Part shown: positions 14,105-23,800 of the stretch, piece by piece
Position numbering within the stretch: the stretch's first letter is position 1
How the letters are laid out: each line of letters starts with the position of its first letter
Assembly (NCBI RefSeq): GCF_021347895.1
Contig: NC_067119.1
Coordinates: 6,522,534 to 6,586,533 of the forward strand
From: Acanthochromis polyacanthus
Taxonomy: Eukaryota; Chordata; Actinopteri; Pomacentridae
DNA: 64,000 nt
Reading direction: 5' to 3'
Notes under the pieces: model-generated
Told to the model about the DNA's origin: nothing
Database searches by the model: none
What the model saw: the letters and a program-made list of their open reading frames with translations, nothing else
Program-made: the position numbers and the translations under genes

Positions 14105-14455
14105 AGCCATCCATCATGCATCATCGATACACCACATAATCTTCATTTAAGTCTCAGGGGACTGGAGTCTATCCCAGCAGACTTGGGTTGAAAGCAGAGG
14201 ATACCTTGGACAGGTCACCAGTCTATCACAGGGCTACATATAGAGACAATCAATCACACTCGTATTCACACTTATGGACAATTTAGAGTCGTCAATTAAC
14301 CTCACCATGTTTTTGGAGTGCGAGAGGAAGCCAGAGAACCCGGAAAAAAGCCACGCATGCACAGGAGAAGATGCAGAAAGGCCTGGATGCGAATCGGGGA
14401 TCTTCTAGCTGCGAGGCAAAAGTGCTAACGACCAAACGACTGTGCAGATACACGA
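14105..14455 (+). repeat. interspersed repeat, old copy (GGAGTCTATCCCAGC family)
   Basis: This copy contains GGAGTCTATCCCAGCAGACT, then CACCAGTCTATCACAGGGCT, AGACAATCAATCACACTCG, ACAATTTAGAGTC and GAGGAAGCCAGAGAACCCGG, and ends near GTGCTAACGACCAAACGACTG. A second copy in the same orientation lies at 51394-51695. The family is extremely common in teleost genomes; I cannot name its class with certainty (LINE- or SINE-derived). Confidence 0.75.
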
Positions 14456-15267
14456 GTTATTTTTAAAATTTTGTTTAAGAAGCAGCTGGGTGACATGCAG
14501 GCTCCACGTGTTCACAGTAAAATGAGCAAGAAACACGGGAGAAATACTGAAAAGAAAGATTTAGTAGCAAAAAGAAACACAATGTCAGCAATATTACGAC
14601 TTCAGAAAGGTTAATAGTTACAGAAAACACAATACAAGGCAACATAACAAGTGTGCTTAACCATTTAAATCTGCACAAATGTGAAGCCAGACACTATTTC
14701 ATACACCATATGAGAAAGGTTGTAACCAGCTTCTTTCAGCTGTTTCTTTATTTTTTTTAGATGCAGAAGCACTTTCCCTGCAAAACACCTCAGTCATTCC
14801 ACAATAACTACTTCTTTCCAAAGAATTATTCAAGTCACCTACTGAATAAATCAATATATAAGCAGAAAAACAAAATGCGGCGTCAGCTTTTCACAACATC
14901 ATGCAGCCCTATCACAGCGCTTTACCATGCCAAAGCTACAGAATAAATTTGATTTGGACTAAAATTTTTATTAGTAATACCATCTGCAACACACAAGCTG
15001 TGTTTCTCAAATCTACCAGCCTCCTGCTGTCATTTAGCTAACCGTTAAAACAAAGAACTTTCTCCCTAAACACTAAAGCAGAAACAGTTTTCACAAAATC
15101 ATGCCAACTTGTCATGAGACTCTGCTTGATCTATTCTGACCAACTGTGCAAATGCAACTTACTTTTTTCATGAAAAGTTTGCCAGTAAAAAAACAGTTTG
15201 GTGAGCAAAACAGTATGCGTGCAGCAGCTCCAGCTTGTCTCAAACATATTCAAAAGACAAATCAACT

Positions 15268-15535
15268 AATAATAATAATGCATTTTATTTGTGTAGCGCT
15301 TTTCTGGGCATTCAAAGACAATTCACAGGAAAAGGCCAAATAATAAAAACAAACAAATAGAATAAAGAGCAGGTATAAAAGCATTAAACAGTAAACATTA
15401 AGAGCGATCTTGAAGAGGGGAGTTTTTCTGAGGCATTTAAATATGTCTAAGCAGTCTCGATTGTACAGATGGAGAGAGGTCCAGAGGGTGGGAGCAGCGA
15501 CAGAGAAAACTCTGTTCCCTGAGGACACCTCTTAG
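15268..15535. repeat. interspersed repeat (GTGTAGCGCTTTTC type)
   Basis: AATAATAATAATGCATTTTA is followed by TTTGTGTAGCGCTTTTCTGG and CATTCAAAGACAATTCACAG, a pattern repeated widely in fish genomes. Related pieces occur at 13967-14015 and 25390-25470 (TTTGTATAGCACTTTTG). The part to 15535, with CAGAGGGTGGGAGCAGCGAC, belongs to the same element class. Confidence 0.5.
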
Positions 15536-15559
15536 AAAGATTAAGCACTGCAGCCGTAA

Positions 15560-17340
15560 GATAAGACAATATCCAAACTTTACTGTTAACTCTTTAAAAT
15601 CTCTTCAATGTTCATTCTCATTTAATTCACAGGGACTAGGCAACAACACAACCATTACAGTACATAATCATGCAAAATATACTGGGCTCTGTTATGTGTC
15701 TGGATGCTAAACTTACTACAAATACTAAGTATGGCAGAGGAGGTCAGTGTGCACAAATAAATCATATTACATAGGACGACATTCCTAGATCTTATTGGCA
15801 TATGTAATGGTCACTTTGCTGCCCATAACGGAACGTGTGTCCTCAGCAATATCAACATAAGTTTAATATACAGTGTGCTGAACTTCTATTATCAGTCGAG
15901 CACTTACTGACTAAATAAGAATTTACAACACGTGTAGCAACAGATGTAAACAAAGAACCGGGTTTATGATCTTTATAAAACCAATAAATTGCCTTAATTG
16001 CCCTGAACCTGGTCCTCAGATTGGGATTGGTACATCACTAGCAGATGTTTTTGATTTCTTACTACCAGATTGGGAGAATTTTGATCTTTCTATTTGTTGC
16101 TCCGTCTCCATTCCACATTTCCCATCCCCTTGTTTCAGAACTATTCAAGTTGTTTTCCCATAACAGTCTGATTCAGCAGGAATGGACTGCTTTTGTAGTG
16201 GGAAGAAGAGTAAAATACATTTTTGAGAGTGTTGAAGGAGCAACTTGCCCTGCAAAAATGCACATAAAATGAATAAATGTGAGCGAGAGCGGCTGGAAAC
16301 TTTCTTGCATTTCTAAAACTGGCTGACATCTTAACACCCAAAGATACCATTCAACCTCATTCCTTACTACTGTTGCGAAAGCCTTTGTGTCACATTTAAT
16401 CTGAAAACCTGCAGCAGCGTCTCCGTATGTGCACAGCGCATTAAGGAATCTATGTACTGTGTTTGATCAAAGCTTTGTCAACAGAGCAGCCACAAACAAA
16501 ACCCACGCAGAGGAAATTACTCAACTGGTCCTCTAATCCACATAATAAACTGTGCAGTGTTGATGCAGAGGCTCTCTGGCAGAAACACTTTGTCTTGTCA
16601 TTCATTCTTACTGTAAACATTCTGGTGGATTTTCAAAATAAAGGCTGAGGAGAATGCAGGCGGCAAACTGTACAAAAAGAGATTTTGGGAAACACGAGGC
16701 TCATTTTCATTTCCTATTTTGAGGCTCCTCGTCCCCACAGTCCTCCATTCTATTGCCTGGAGTGCAGAGATTGATCTCAGCATGCAATCTTGAAGCATGT
16801 CTCAAATCCTAAAATGAATATAGAGCAGAGAGGAGGCTTGTCGGAGGAGTTATGAGCGAAGATGCACAGTTGTTTTCTCGCTGTATCTTTTGCAGAAGGT
16901 GTTTTGTATAAAAGTATAAAAGAGGCGTGACACAAAACATGTCAGGAGCAGGACTGACGAATGTGTATATAACAGATATCACTCAATCACAGATTATAAC
17001 ACTTGGATGACAATTTCCTGTCTCATTCTGACAGTATAAATCTGTGAAGAAGGATGGAATTTCTTGTAATAAAAGCAGGTGGCGTAAAACAATCAGCTTC
17101 AGCAGACAAAATCAAACAAAACGCTTCATAAGATATTTTTCGTTTCTCAAAAATCTATTTACAGACAGTTACTTTTTTTGGTTCTTAGATTGTTTTGCTT
17201 CTCTTTTTTGCATATGGAATGGCAAATACCACTTAAACTGCTGAGATTTCCACAAGCAGTTGCAACACATATTAAGATTTAAGTCGTCAAATAAGATCAG
17301 CCAAGGTTAAAAGAGAAAAAAGAGCCAACAACTGTACAAG
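15560..17340. other. non-coding stretch, nothing recognised
   Basis: AT-rich. Short frames only. No conserved domain or convincing exon on either strand. Confidence 0.5.
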
Positions 17341-17354
17341 CCTAAGGAAAATAC

Positions 17355-17397
17355 CTTAAGGGAGCAGCTGTCCGTACATAGACTGGCATCAGCGCCT
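17355..17397 (-). other. possible alternative 3' exon of the small minus-strand gene
   Basis: On the minus strand an acceptor (CATCTTGCAG) precedes 43 bases that end at a donor (AAG/GTATTT). Joined in phase 0 to the exon at 18321-18238, it would add two arginine codons and then a TGA stop. The alternative is read-through and polyadenylation at 18194. Support rests on splice-site appearance alone. Confidence 0.15.
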
Positions 17398-18193
17398 CTG
17401 CAAGATGACAAGACACAATTCTGAAGCTCTGCAACAGCAAACATCTTTAATCACACAAGATGCACCACTGATGTCCCGATATACACAACTTTTTCTACTG
17501 CCACTAACACGCTTTCAGAAATATCGCTGCTGGTATGGGTCCAAGAAACTTTTAACATACAGGACTGTTAAAATCTAGCTGATTGTAACAGCTGAAAACA
17601 ACCAGAGAGATAAAGATGGCCACAGAAGTACAGAAGCAAAGATCACACGTGAGAAATGAGAGGAAAACAGTACAGAAACAGTCCGAAATTCAAAGACAGT
17701 TCAGTACGACTTTGACTATTAAAATGTGGCTACCTGTGGAGGTGCTAAACCATAGCTGTAGATTAGCAGCAGAATAAATTTAAAATGGCATTTTTGCAGC
17801 ATGGTTAAATAAAAACCAGATATGTGGATGTCTTTTGTCTGTAAAATTTGCAAATACAATGGACTGCAACGCTCAAATTAGGAGCAAAGCCGTGTATCAG
17901 CAGCGACTAACAGCTCTTCGCATTTATATTTAAAAGAAAAAATAAGCACAGACAATTCTTAGAAAGATTTAGCACTGCAGCCTTCAGATGAGATCAAATC
18001 CAGACCGCACCGCTTCATTAAATTAATTTTCTATCAATGCAATACGACTCTTCCAAGCGTCTAATGAAGACTTAACATGCTGCATGTTAATATTCTGTAC
18101 TTCTGCAAACAAATGCACCCATAATTAAACCCCACAGAAACAAAACAGAGCAATTCAAGCAAGAAAAGTTAAGAACCAATTCAAATCTGTATA

Positions 18194-18199
18194 TTTATT
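18194..18199 (-). terminator. candidate poly(A) signal AATAAA
   Basis: AATAAA on the minus strand lies about 35 bases after the TGA that closes the frame of the exon beginning at 18321. The spacing is short but acceptable for a compact 3' UTR. It supports reading that exon as terminal. Confidence 0.3.
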
Positions 18200-18231
18200 T
18201 TTCATCACATTGACTCTTCTCCCCACATGGT

Positions 18232-18321
18232 TCATACCTTCTTTGTTTTGCTACCAACAACAACTCTTGTCCTGGAGAGGATCTCGACTGGGTGGGCAGT
18301 AGACTGGTCCAGTTTTCCAGC
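18232..18321 (-). CDS. possible terminal exon of a small unknown gene
   Basis: A good acceptor (GTCTTCTCAG) opens an exon reading AGKLDQSTAHPVEILSRTRV, then VVGSKTKK. If unspliced it ends V-stop at 18232, with AATAAA shortly after. If spliced, the donor is AAG/GTATGA at 18237. Its phase 0 start matches the phase 0 donor of the candidate exon at 23286-23224, so together they would encode a basic protein of about 50 residues. I do not recognise the family. Composition is rich in hydrophilic, basic residues toward the end, in contrast to the hydrophobic N-terminus of the partner exon. The alternative is a chance open frame. Confidence 0.3.
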   Translation of the reverse strand, partial: AGKLDQSTAHPVEILSRTRVVVGSKTKKV

Positions 18322-19504
18322 CTGAGAAGACACAAATGAATATTATAACAACCGTGGCATCACTCCATGTGAACTGAGATCTGCCTGACACTCACCAGGT
18401 CACTGATGAGGGGCCTGAACAGGCTAACAAGCAGCCAAGCTAACGAGAGAAACTGAGGCCGATATGGAAGTGTATGTTTCCTAAGATGGGGTACATTTCT
18501 TTCAATTAATGTTTGATTCATTTTAGTTCTCAAAAATCCTTTTCTTGTCCATCTCCAGGTACATAACCAAAGCAACATGAGGGCTGGGAACACTCTGGTG
18601 ATGTATTATGGACCGAATTGAAAAACATCACCTACTGGTACACGACATCAGTAGTTCTGAGAAATATAATGTCCTAAAATCAGACCTCCTCCTCCTTTTT
18701 TCCATCTGGCTTCTTAGCACGGTGCTGGAGAGATGATGAGATGCTGTGCTGCTGATGACTGACATCACAACACTGTGTTGGTGAGAGCGGTGGCAATAAT
18801 CACATTTGCCACAAAAAAAATAAAAATAAAATTGCAGCAGCAGTATGAGCTCATGAGTCATAATTTGAGATAAATAAAATAAAATAAAAAGACCCAGAAC
18901 TGAAGAATAAAGGCTCACTGCTGTGGAGGCATTGTATGTTCAAGTACCGCTATAACAGAATATAATGAAAGCTCTTCACTTCTGTTATATGAATGCATAT
19001 GCTCTAAATACTGAAGATGACTCGTTTTCGGATTCCTCCAAAAATTTTCGCCTGTGCAAGAGAATAATAGGCTTCTTTTTGCAACACATTTAGAGACCGT
19101 CATTGAAAAGGGCATTCGCAAATAGGGCCGAAAATGTAGCTGGGTATGGTTTCACCTGCACTGTAAACAAAGGTGGAATTTCAAGGACATTTGTAATACA
19201 GAGTCCTGTGACGGTAAAACTGAAGCAGCGGTTCTGAAATTTTTTCTGTCTTTAAAGGACAAAAAAAACTTTCAGGGCCCTCCTCGCCTTAAACAGACAT
19301 GAGTTGAGCCAAGTTTAAATTTATTTAAATTATATAAATACCATGAGCAACAACTTAAGAACATGCTCAGTTAAAATAACAATAATCCATAAATCTGTGT
19401 CCTCTTTCAAAAACAGGAAAAAAAAAAAAAAAAAAACACTCTGCCAGAACCACAACAGAATAAAACATAACATACATAAAAATACAATTCAATACACATT
19501 CACA

Positions 19505-20265
19505 CTATGTGCAAAATATGCAGATATCTGGCCAAAGAACCGGATGAACAAGCCAGTGTGAGAGTCTTGTCACACCGTTAGTGGCTCCAATGAGCCTGTT
19601 CTGCTCTGCACATGTTTTCAAAATGGGGTTGCAGGCTAAACAGTTTTTATTTCTGTCAGTAGCTTTGTCCTCTTGTAACGCAAAACATTTCTCTTTCAAC
19701 GCCTCCGAGTTGTTCAAGATCATCTGAAATATACATTTTGCAACTGTGTCATGAGACAGGAGGATAGCCTTCATTTGCTCAACAATCATTGTTGACACCA
19801 TATGAAGAGCAGCAGGAAGCATGAGATCCTCAGCTACTATATGTGGTTTCTTGCACTCGGCGATTGTGTATGCGACCTTGTATGATGATATCTGTGCTTT
19901 GCTGTTCTTCATTTGCTCAACAATCATTGTTGACACCATATGAAGAGCAGCAGGAAGCATGAGATCCTCAGCTACTATATGTGGTTTCTTGCACTCGGCG
20001 ATTGTGTATGCGACCTTGTATGATGATATCTGTGCTTTGCTGTTCACTGATGCAGCTTTTACCATGCAATGTTCCTGCTTACAGTACTCATCAAATTCTC
20101 TCTGAAGGAAGTGGCTTCTTGTGGTGACGGGGATGTAAAGTCCTTTTCTGTCTTCTTAATGTGTTTGATCTCATGCTGTCCGCTGCCAGTTTTCTGACAT
20201 AAAACACATAGGGGACTGTCCTCACCTCCGACCACGTGTGATCTGGTGATTCGCTGTGAAGCCAC
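19505..20265 (-). pseudogene. hAT transposase relic (ZBED5-like)
   Basis: The minus-strand frame contains SSYKVAYTIAECKKPHIVAE, then DLMLPAALHMVSTMIVEQMK and later FALQEDKATD. These match the segment of hAT-type transposases and their domesticated ZBED5/SCAND3 relatives that reads roughly 'AYRIAKCKKPHTIAEELILP...FALQLDEST'. Upstream, at 20265-20060, a remnant of the zinc-finger region (LCVLCQK) lies in another frame, so the gene is broken. The region before the catalytic aspartate is present; the catalytic core beyond 'DKATD' is lost after about 19560. A perfect 138-bp tandem duplication lies inside. It is a dead fragment, not a host gene, though domestication cannot be excluded from sequence alone. 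Confidence 0.8.
19769..20044. repeat. perfect tandem duplication, 2 x 138 bp
   Basis: Bases 19769-19906 and 19907-20044 are identical to my reading. The unit equals 46 codons, so the hAT-derived frame stays open across both copies. Identity inside an otherwise decayed relic implies a very recent duplication or an assembly artefact. Confidence 0.9.
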
Positions 20266-20404
20266 GCAAGATAAGCCTCGTCATATTTTCTTGACTTTTT
20301 TAAAAGAGGTTGTATCTTTTTGGATTATGTTCATTTTGTGGTTTGTTATTATAAGATAGCGTTACTTTTGAACCGACAATTCAGTAAGAAAAGATGATTT
20401 ACCC

Positions 20405-20446
20405 TGCTGACATGTTTCGAAGGCATCTGCCATCTTCATCAGAGCG
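20405..20446 (-). ncRNA. hammerhead-ribozyme-like motif, left arm
   Basis: On the minus strand the order is CGCT-CTGATGA-(A)GATGGC-AGAT-GCCTTC-GAAAC-AT-GTC-AGCA. CTGATGA and GAAA are the two invariant core boxes. Stem II (GATGGC with GCCTTC) pairs at five of six positions around an AGAT loop. GTC is the canonical cleavage triplet, and CGCT/AGCA gives a three-pair stem I. Stem III is minimal, as reported for hammerheads in Penelope-like elements. There is one extra A after CTGATGA. Self-cleavage is untested. Confidence 0.6.
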
Positions 20447-20539
20447 TCATCTGACGTGTCCTTTTTATCACATGGCTGATCTGACAGGTCTGTCAGAATC
20501 TGTCTGACCAGTACCTCCTCTGGACATCATAACATCCCA

Positions 20540-21252
20540 CAGCACACAAACTATCAGTAGTTAGAACACTTTATGAACGGACCAGCATCATAACCGACGA
20601 TGAAGCCAGACAGGAGGAGGAATAGCACATCAAGAACACACTTACACTGTCAATATCCCATATGGATCACAAACAAAGGAAAACAACAAGCCAAAAACAA
20701 ACTAAAAAAACAAAAGGAAACAAAAACAAATCACACAAAAACCTGACAATAAAAATAAAGGCATCATCACCATTCCATATATCGGTGAGATAACAGAACC
20801 TATACAATGCATGATGAGAAAACACAGTGTCAGCACAGCAGTAAAACCACATACAAAACTCCAGCAGCTATTAGTCCATCCCAAAGACAGAATAGAACCG
20901 GACAATAAATGCAATATCATTTTTGAAATTCCACGCTAATCATGAGAAAAAACATAAATTGGAGAAACAGGCAGATCATTCAACACAAGAAGAAAAAAAA
21001 CACCAGACAGAATGTGAAAAGGAAACAACTGGACGAGTCACAAGCACACAAAAAGAAAAAGCCAATCAAGAAAACAAAAGAAAATCAGCCATCACGGACC
21101 ATTGCAAAAGAAACAACCACATCGTGGACTGGGACAGGGCGAGGATTGTAACACTGAAGACCAATAAACACAAACGATGGATTAAGGAGGCTATAGAGCT
21201 CAGAAAGCGGGGCCGCTCCATGACGGACGAGGGGGCCTACACCCTCTAATAC
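20540..21252 (+). pseudogene. Penelope-like ORF, C-terminal part, frame-broken
   Basis: In one plus frame 20560-20690 reads RTLYERTSIITDDEARQEEE, a stop, then HIKNTLTL. From 20760, GIITIPYIGEITEPIQCMMR is followed by LLVHPKDRIEPDNKCNIIFE and IPR. This is the stretch joining the RT thumb to the GIY-YIG nuclease in Penelope-like proteins. The frame then shifts to 20923-21249, which encodes SAITDHCKRNNHIVDWDRAR, then RWIKEAIELRKRG and DEGAYTL. This is the diagnostic tail of the GIY-YIG domain, with the I-KEA catalytic-glutamate block. Known family role: target-primed reverse transcription with a GIY-YIG endonuclease. At least one stop and one frameshift disable it, and the N-terminal RT domain is absent. 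Confidence 0.85.
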
Positions 21253-21358
21253 ATGGGACTCCATCCTCCAGAGACCGCTGGACAGCGGGTGGCAGATTCT
21301 GACAGACCTGTCAGATCAACCACGTGATAAAAAGGACACGTCATTACATGTCAGATGA

Positions 21359-21400
21359 TGCTCTGATGAAGACGACAGACGCTGGCGAAACATGTCAGCA
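21359..21400 (+). ncRNA. hammerhead-ribozyme-like motif, right arm
   Basis: The plus strand reads TGCT-CTGATGA-(A)GACGAC-AGAC-GCTGGC-GAAAC-AT-GTC-AGCA. Stem I (TGCT/AGCA) is a perfect four pairs, the core boxes are intact, and GTC is placed for cleavage after 21396. Stem II is weaker than in the left copy, with two mismatches and one wobble. Both copies point outward from a single element, so transcripts from either strand would carry one sense motif. Confidence 0.55.
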
Positions 21401-21459
21401 AGGTAAAACATTTTTCTTCCTGAATTGTCGGTTCAAAAGTAACGCTATCTAATGAGGTC

Positions 21460-23200
21460 GTATCTTGTTTGTCTCCTTTTCTATTTTCCTTTTCTTCTTG
21501 GTTAAATATTTCTCTATTCTCTGCTGCTACTGACAGCTAATCACAGTGGGCAGAGCAGAATGATTTGGGAACGGTTACAGTGACAGAACAGTTTGTGTAT
21601 TGTTGTGAAACACAGGCCGACATTCAAACATTAGTTCAGCTAATTAGTTTTGCGTCGACTCACACCACCTGGACTAAAAGTGCCTATTCTTCACTTTGCT
21701 TTAAGACAAAAACTTTTCAAATTAAGTTATTTATTCCAGGACCTTTTGGCAGTTTAGAAAATTAGTTTTTCAGTATTTCCCCACAGTGTGTTCTACCAGT
21801 CAAATATAATAAAATATACTTTAGTCAAGAGGAGTGACTACATAAACAATTATTTTAAGAAGAACAAAGCAACAGGCTCTTAAGCACACTGTGTGACAGA
21901 CAAAGTTTTGAAACTTTTATGCATTTTAAGCCGATTACTAAATAATAGACCACATATACAACCTAAAAACAACAACAAAGCACACAAAGAACTAAATGCG
22001 CCATTTTTTCTTTTACTGTCGTTTCCATTAGAAGCAACACGCTAGCGTAATAAATCAATCTCTAAAGTTATACCCTCATACTGGACCGTACCAAACTTTG
22101 AAGTCTACTAGAGTCAAATGTCATAAAGACAGCAATTAGTGTGACTCCCCCAAGATAGAATAGTTAGAAACTCAGGTCATGAGTTGAGGCACTTAAGCTT
22201 AGTTAGGTAAATTGGTGGGAAAAGTGACTAGACTGTCCCAAGAACTGCTGGTCGTCATTCAGCTTTAAGTAAGTTACTGCATTTTGGCTTCAGAGGACAG
22301 CACAGGTTTTAGGTTTGAGCCTATTATAGTCACCTACTTATAAAATAGATCATGAAATAAGGTCCATCGTTAACTGGGTGGTTTACTGCTTTTATGAAAT
22401 AACTACACATGGAAACCATGATTTTCCATGAGAGGAAAACCAGATTACAGACCACTGGCTGTTTAAAATAAAATGTAATGATTAAATGACACATGCTGTA
22501 CTTGTTTTCACTTCACTTAAGCCGTATATTTTACAATATTGTCTTAGAAACAAGAGATTGAGCTGAAATACTTTAACAGGAATTGTAATTTGCTTCTTTT
22601 CAATACCTGAATCGTCTGGGATAACATTTAACAGCAATTCTGCAAAATTTATATTAGATACTCTCCAATAGGGCTGAACAGAATTTGTTTGTTATTGCTT
22701 CTTGAATACATTTAGTTTCTTTCTTTAATTTTATTTACATGACACAGAGTTTGTTGACATGCAGGTTCCACACGTGTGGAGCAGAATGAGCTGGGAGCAT
22801 TGAAAAGAAAGATTTGTTTGCGAATAGAAGCCCAAAGTCAGCTGTATTAAAACATTTCAATTACAGAAAGAATGAAGTCAACCACAAACACAGACTCTGC
22901 TGATAGTGTCTTGCAATCGTTGCCACCACACATGGAACAAGCTCTATATGCCGAGCGCCAAGCCAGATCTAAAAACTATCTAAAGCAACAAACTCTTTCA
23001 GTTGTCCTTGCCGGTATTACAAGGTAAAACACATTTCCAGACAGTCTTTTGTCAGTTTTGTTGATTCCCTTCCAGATGTAACTCCCTATAAAATCACCCC
23101 AATCATTCTACAATGGATAATTCGGTACAACTACAGCAATTCAAGTCATTTGGTGAAAACCCTGCTTAGTTTTAATATCACACCATGTCTCAGAAAAGCA
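21460..23200. other. non-coding stretch
   Basis: AT-rich, and possibly intron of the candidate small minus-strand gene. AGGGCTGAACAGAATTTGTT near 22671 resembles another common teleost repeat. No exon was recognised. Confidence 0.45.
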
Positions 23201-23223
23201 AAATGTCAGTGTCAGCCACTCAC

Positions 23224-23317
23224 CAGTCGTGTCAACAGGTCAGGCAGCATCTGGAAGAGGACGGAGATAATTAGCTCCGACAGCATTCATAGATACACTG
23301 AACCAAATTATAAACAT
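23224..23317 (-). CDS. possible first coding exon of a small unknown gene
   Basis: On the minus strand an acceptor (GTTTCCAG) at 23318 precedes a 94-base exon that ends at a strong donor, CTG/GTGAGT, at 23223. From the ATG at 23286 the frame reads MLSELIISVLFQMLPDLLTR, then L (21 codons, phase 0). The peptide is strongly hydrophobic, like a signal anchor or small membrane protein. Another ATG at 23317 reads a different frame into a stop. A shorter exon using an internal acceptor (CTCTTCCAG) and the ATG at 23250 is also possible. Phase 0 fits the exon at 18321. I do not recognise the product. Confidence 0.3.
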
Positions 23318-23625
23318 CTGGAAACATTTTAAGCCTTATTTTAAGGTGCACAGCGCCTACAGGTGCCCTTCTAAGTGACCACGTTAACTTACATGTCCTA
23401 AAATTAGCACCAAGTCACAGCACATTAGCTAGTAGTGAGAGAATATCGATAGTAAACTAACGTTAGCCACCTTTAATTAGTGTCACCTGTTCAAAACCAA
23501 CAAACTGCTGCTGTCTTTAATTTCTGCCGACAAATGTAGCTTTTTAGTAAACCAGCCCCCCGTTAAAGGAGACTAACTTCACTTCAAATTGCCAAAAAAT
23601 GTTCAGAAATCACTGGAATACTCAC

Positions 23626-23715
23626 GAAAGACACAAATTAAACTTTAAATACTCCGGTACCGGTAAGTTCGGTCACTGTGCAACACCTTTCTTCTGTCTT
23701 CTGACATGCGCAGTA
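23626..23715 (-). other. possible 5' UTR exon with donor
   Basis: On the minus strand, sequence downstream of a CpG-bearing segment ends at a consensus donor (TTTC/GTGAGTATT) at 23625. It holds a short upstream frame beginning at the ATG in CTGCGCATGTC. It is best read as exon 1 of the candidate gene ending near 18.2 kb. Confidence 0.3.
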
Positions 23716-23800
23716 GGCAGCACGCAAAGTAACGGTAGTTTGGATGAATGTGTTTGACTTATGTCGGGCGTACACCGGAAATAGCTCAGACAGGCGGAGT
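23690..23800. promoter_or_regulatory. candidate CpG promoter (NRF1-like and ETS-like sites)
   Basis: A local cluster of CpG dinucleotides in AT-rich DNA includes CATGCGCAGT, a half match to the NRF1 site. It also includes ACCGGAAAT near 23774, an ETS/GABP-like site. Such pairs mark TATA-less housekeeping promoters. Direction is inferred from the donor at 23625. Confidence 0.35.

Larger units (their letters stand above)
20355..21449 (+). mobile_element. Penelope-like retroelement fragment with inverted arms
   Basis: Two inverted arms, 20355-20502 and 21293-21449, are about 80-85% complementary over about 150 bp. They bracket the 3' part of a Penelope-like ORF on the plus strand. The arms begin GATAGCGTTACTTTTGAACC and mirror it at the right end. 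Each arm holds a hammerhead-ribozyme-like core, which is known for this retroelement class. Similar 13-base words, GAGGTTGTATCTT (about 20308) and GAGGTCGTATCTT (about 21454), lie outside and may be target duplications, though spacing on the left is loose. The reverse transcriptase catalytic domain is missing, so the copy cannot move by itself. Confidence 0.8.
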
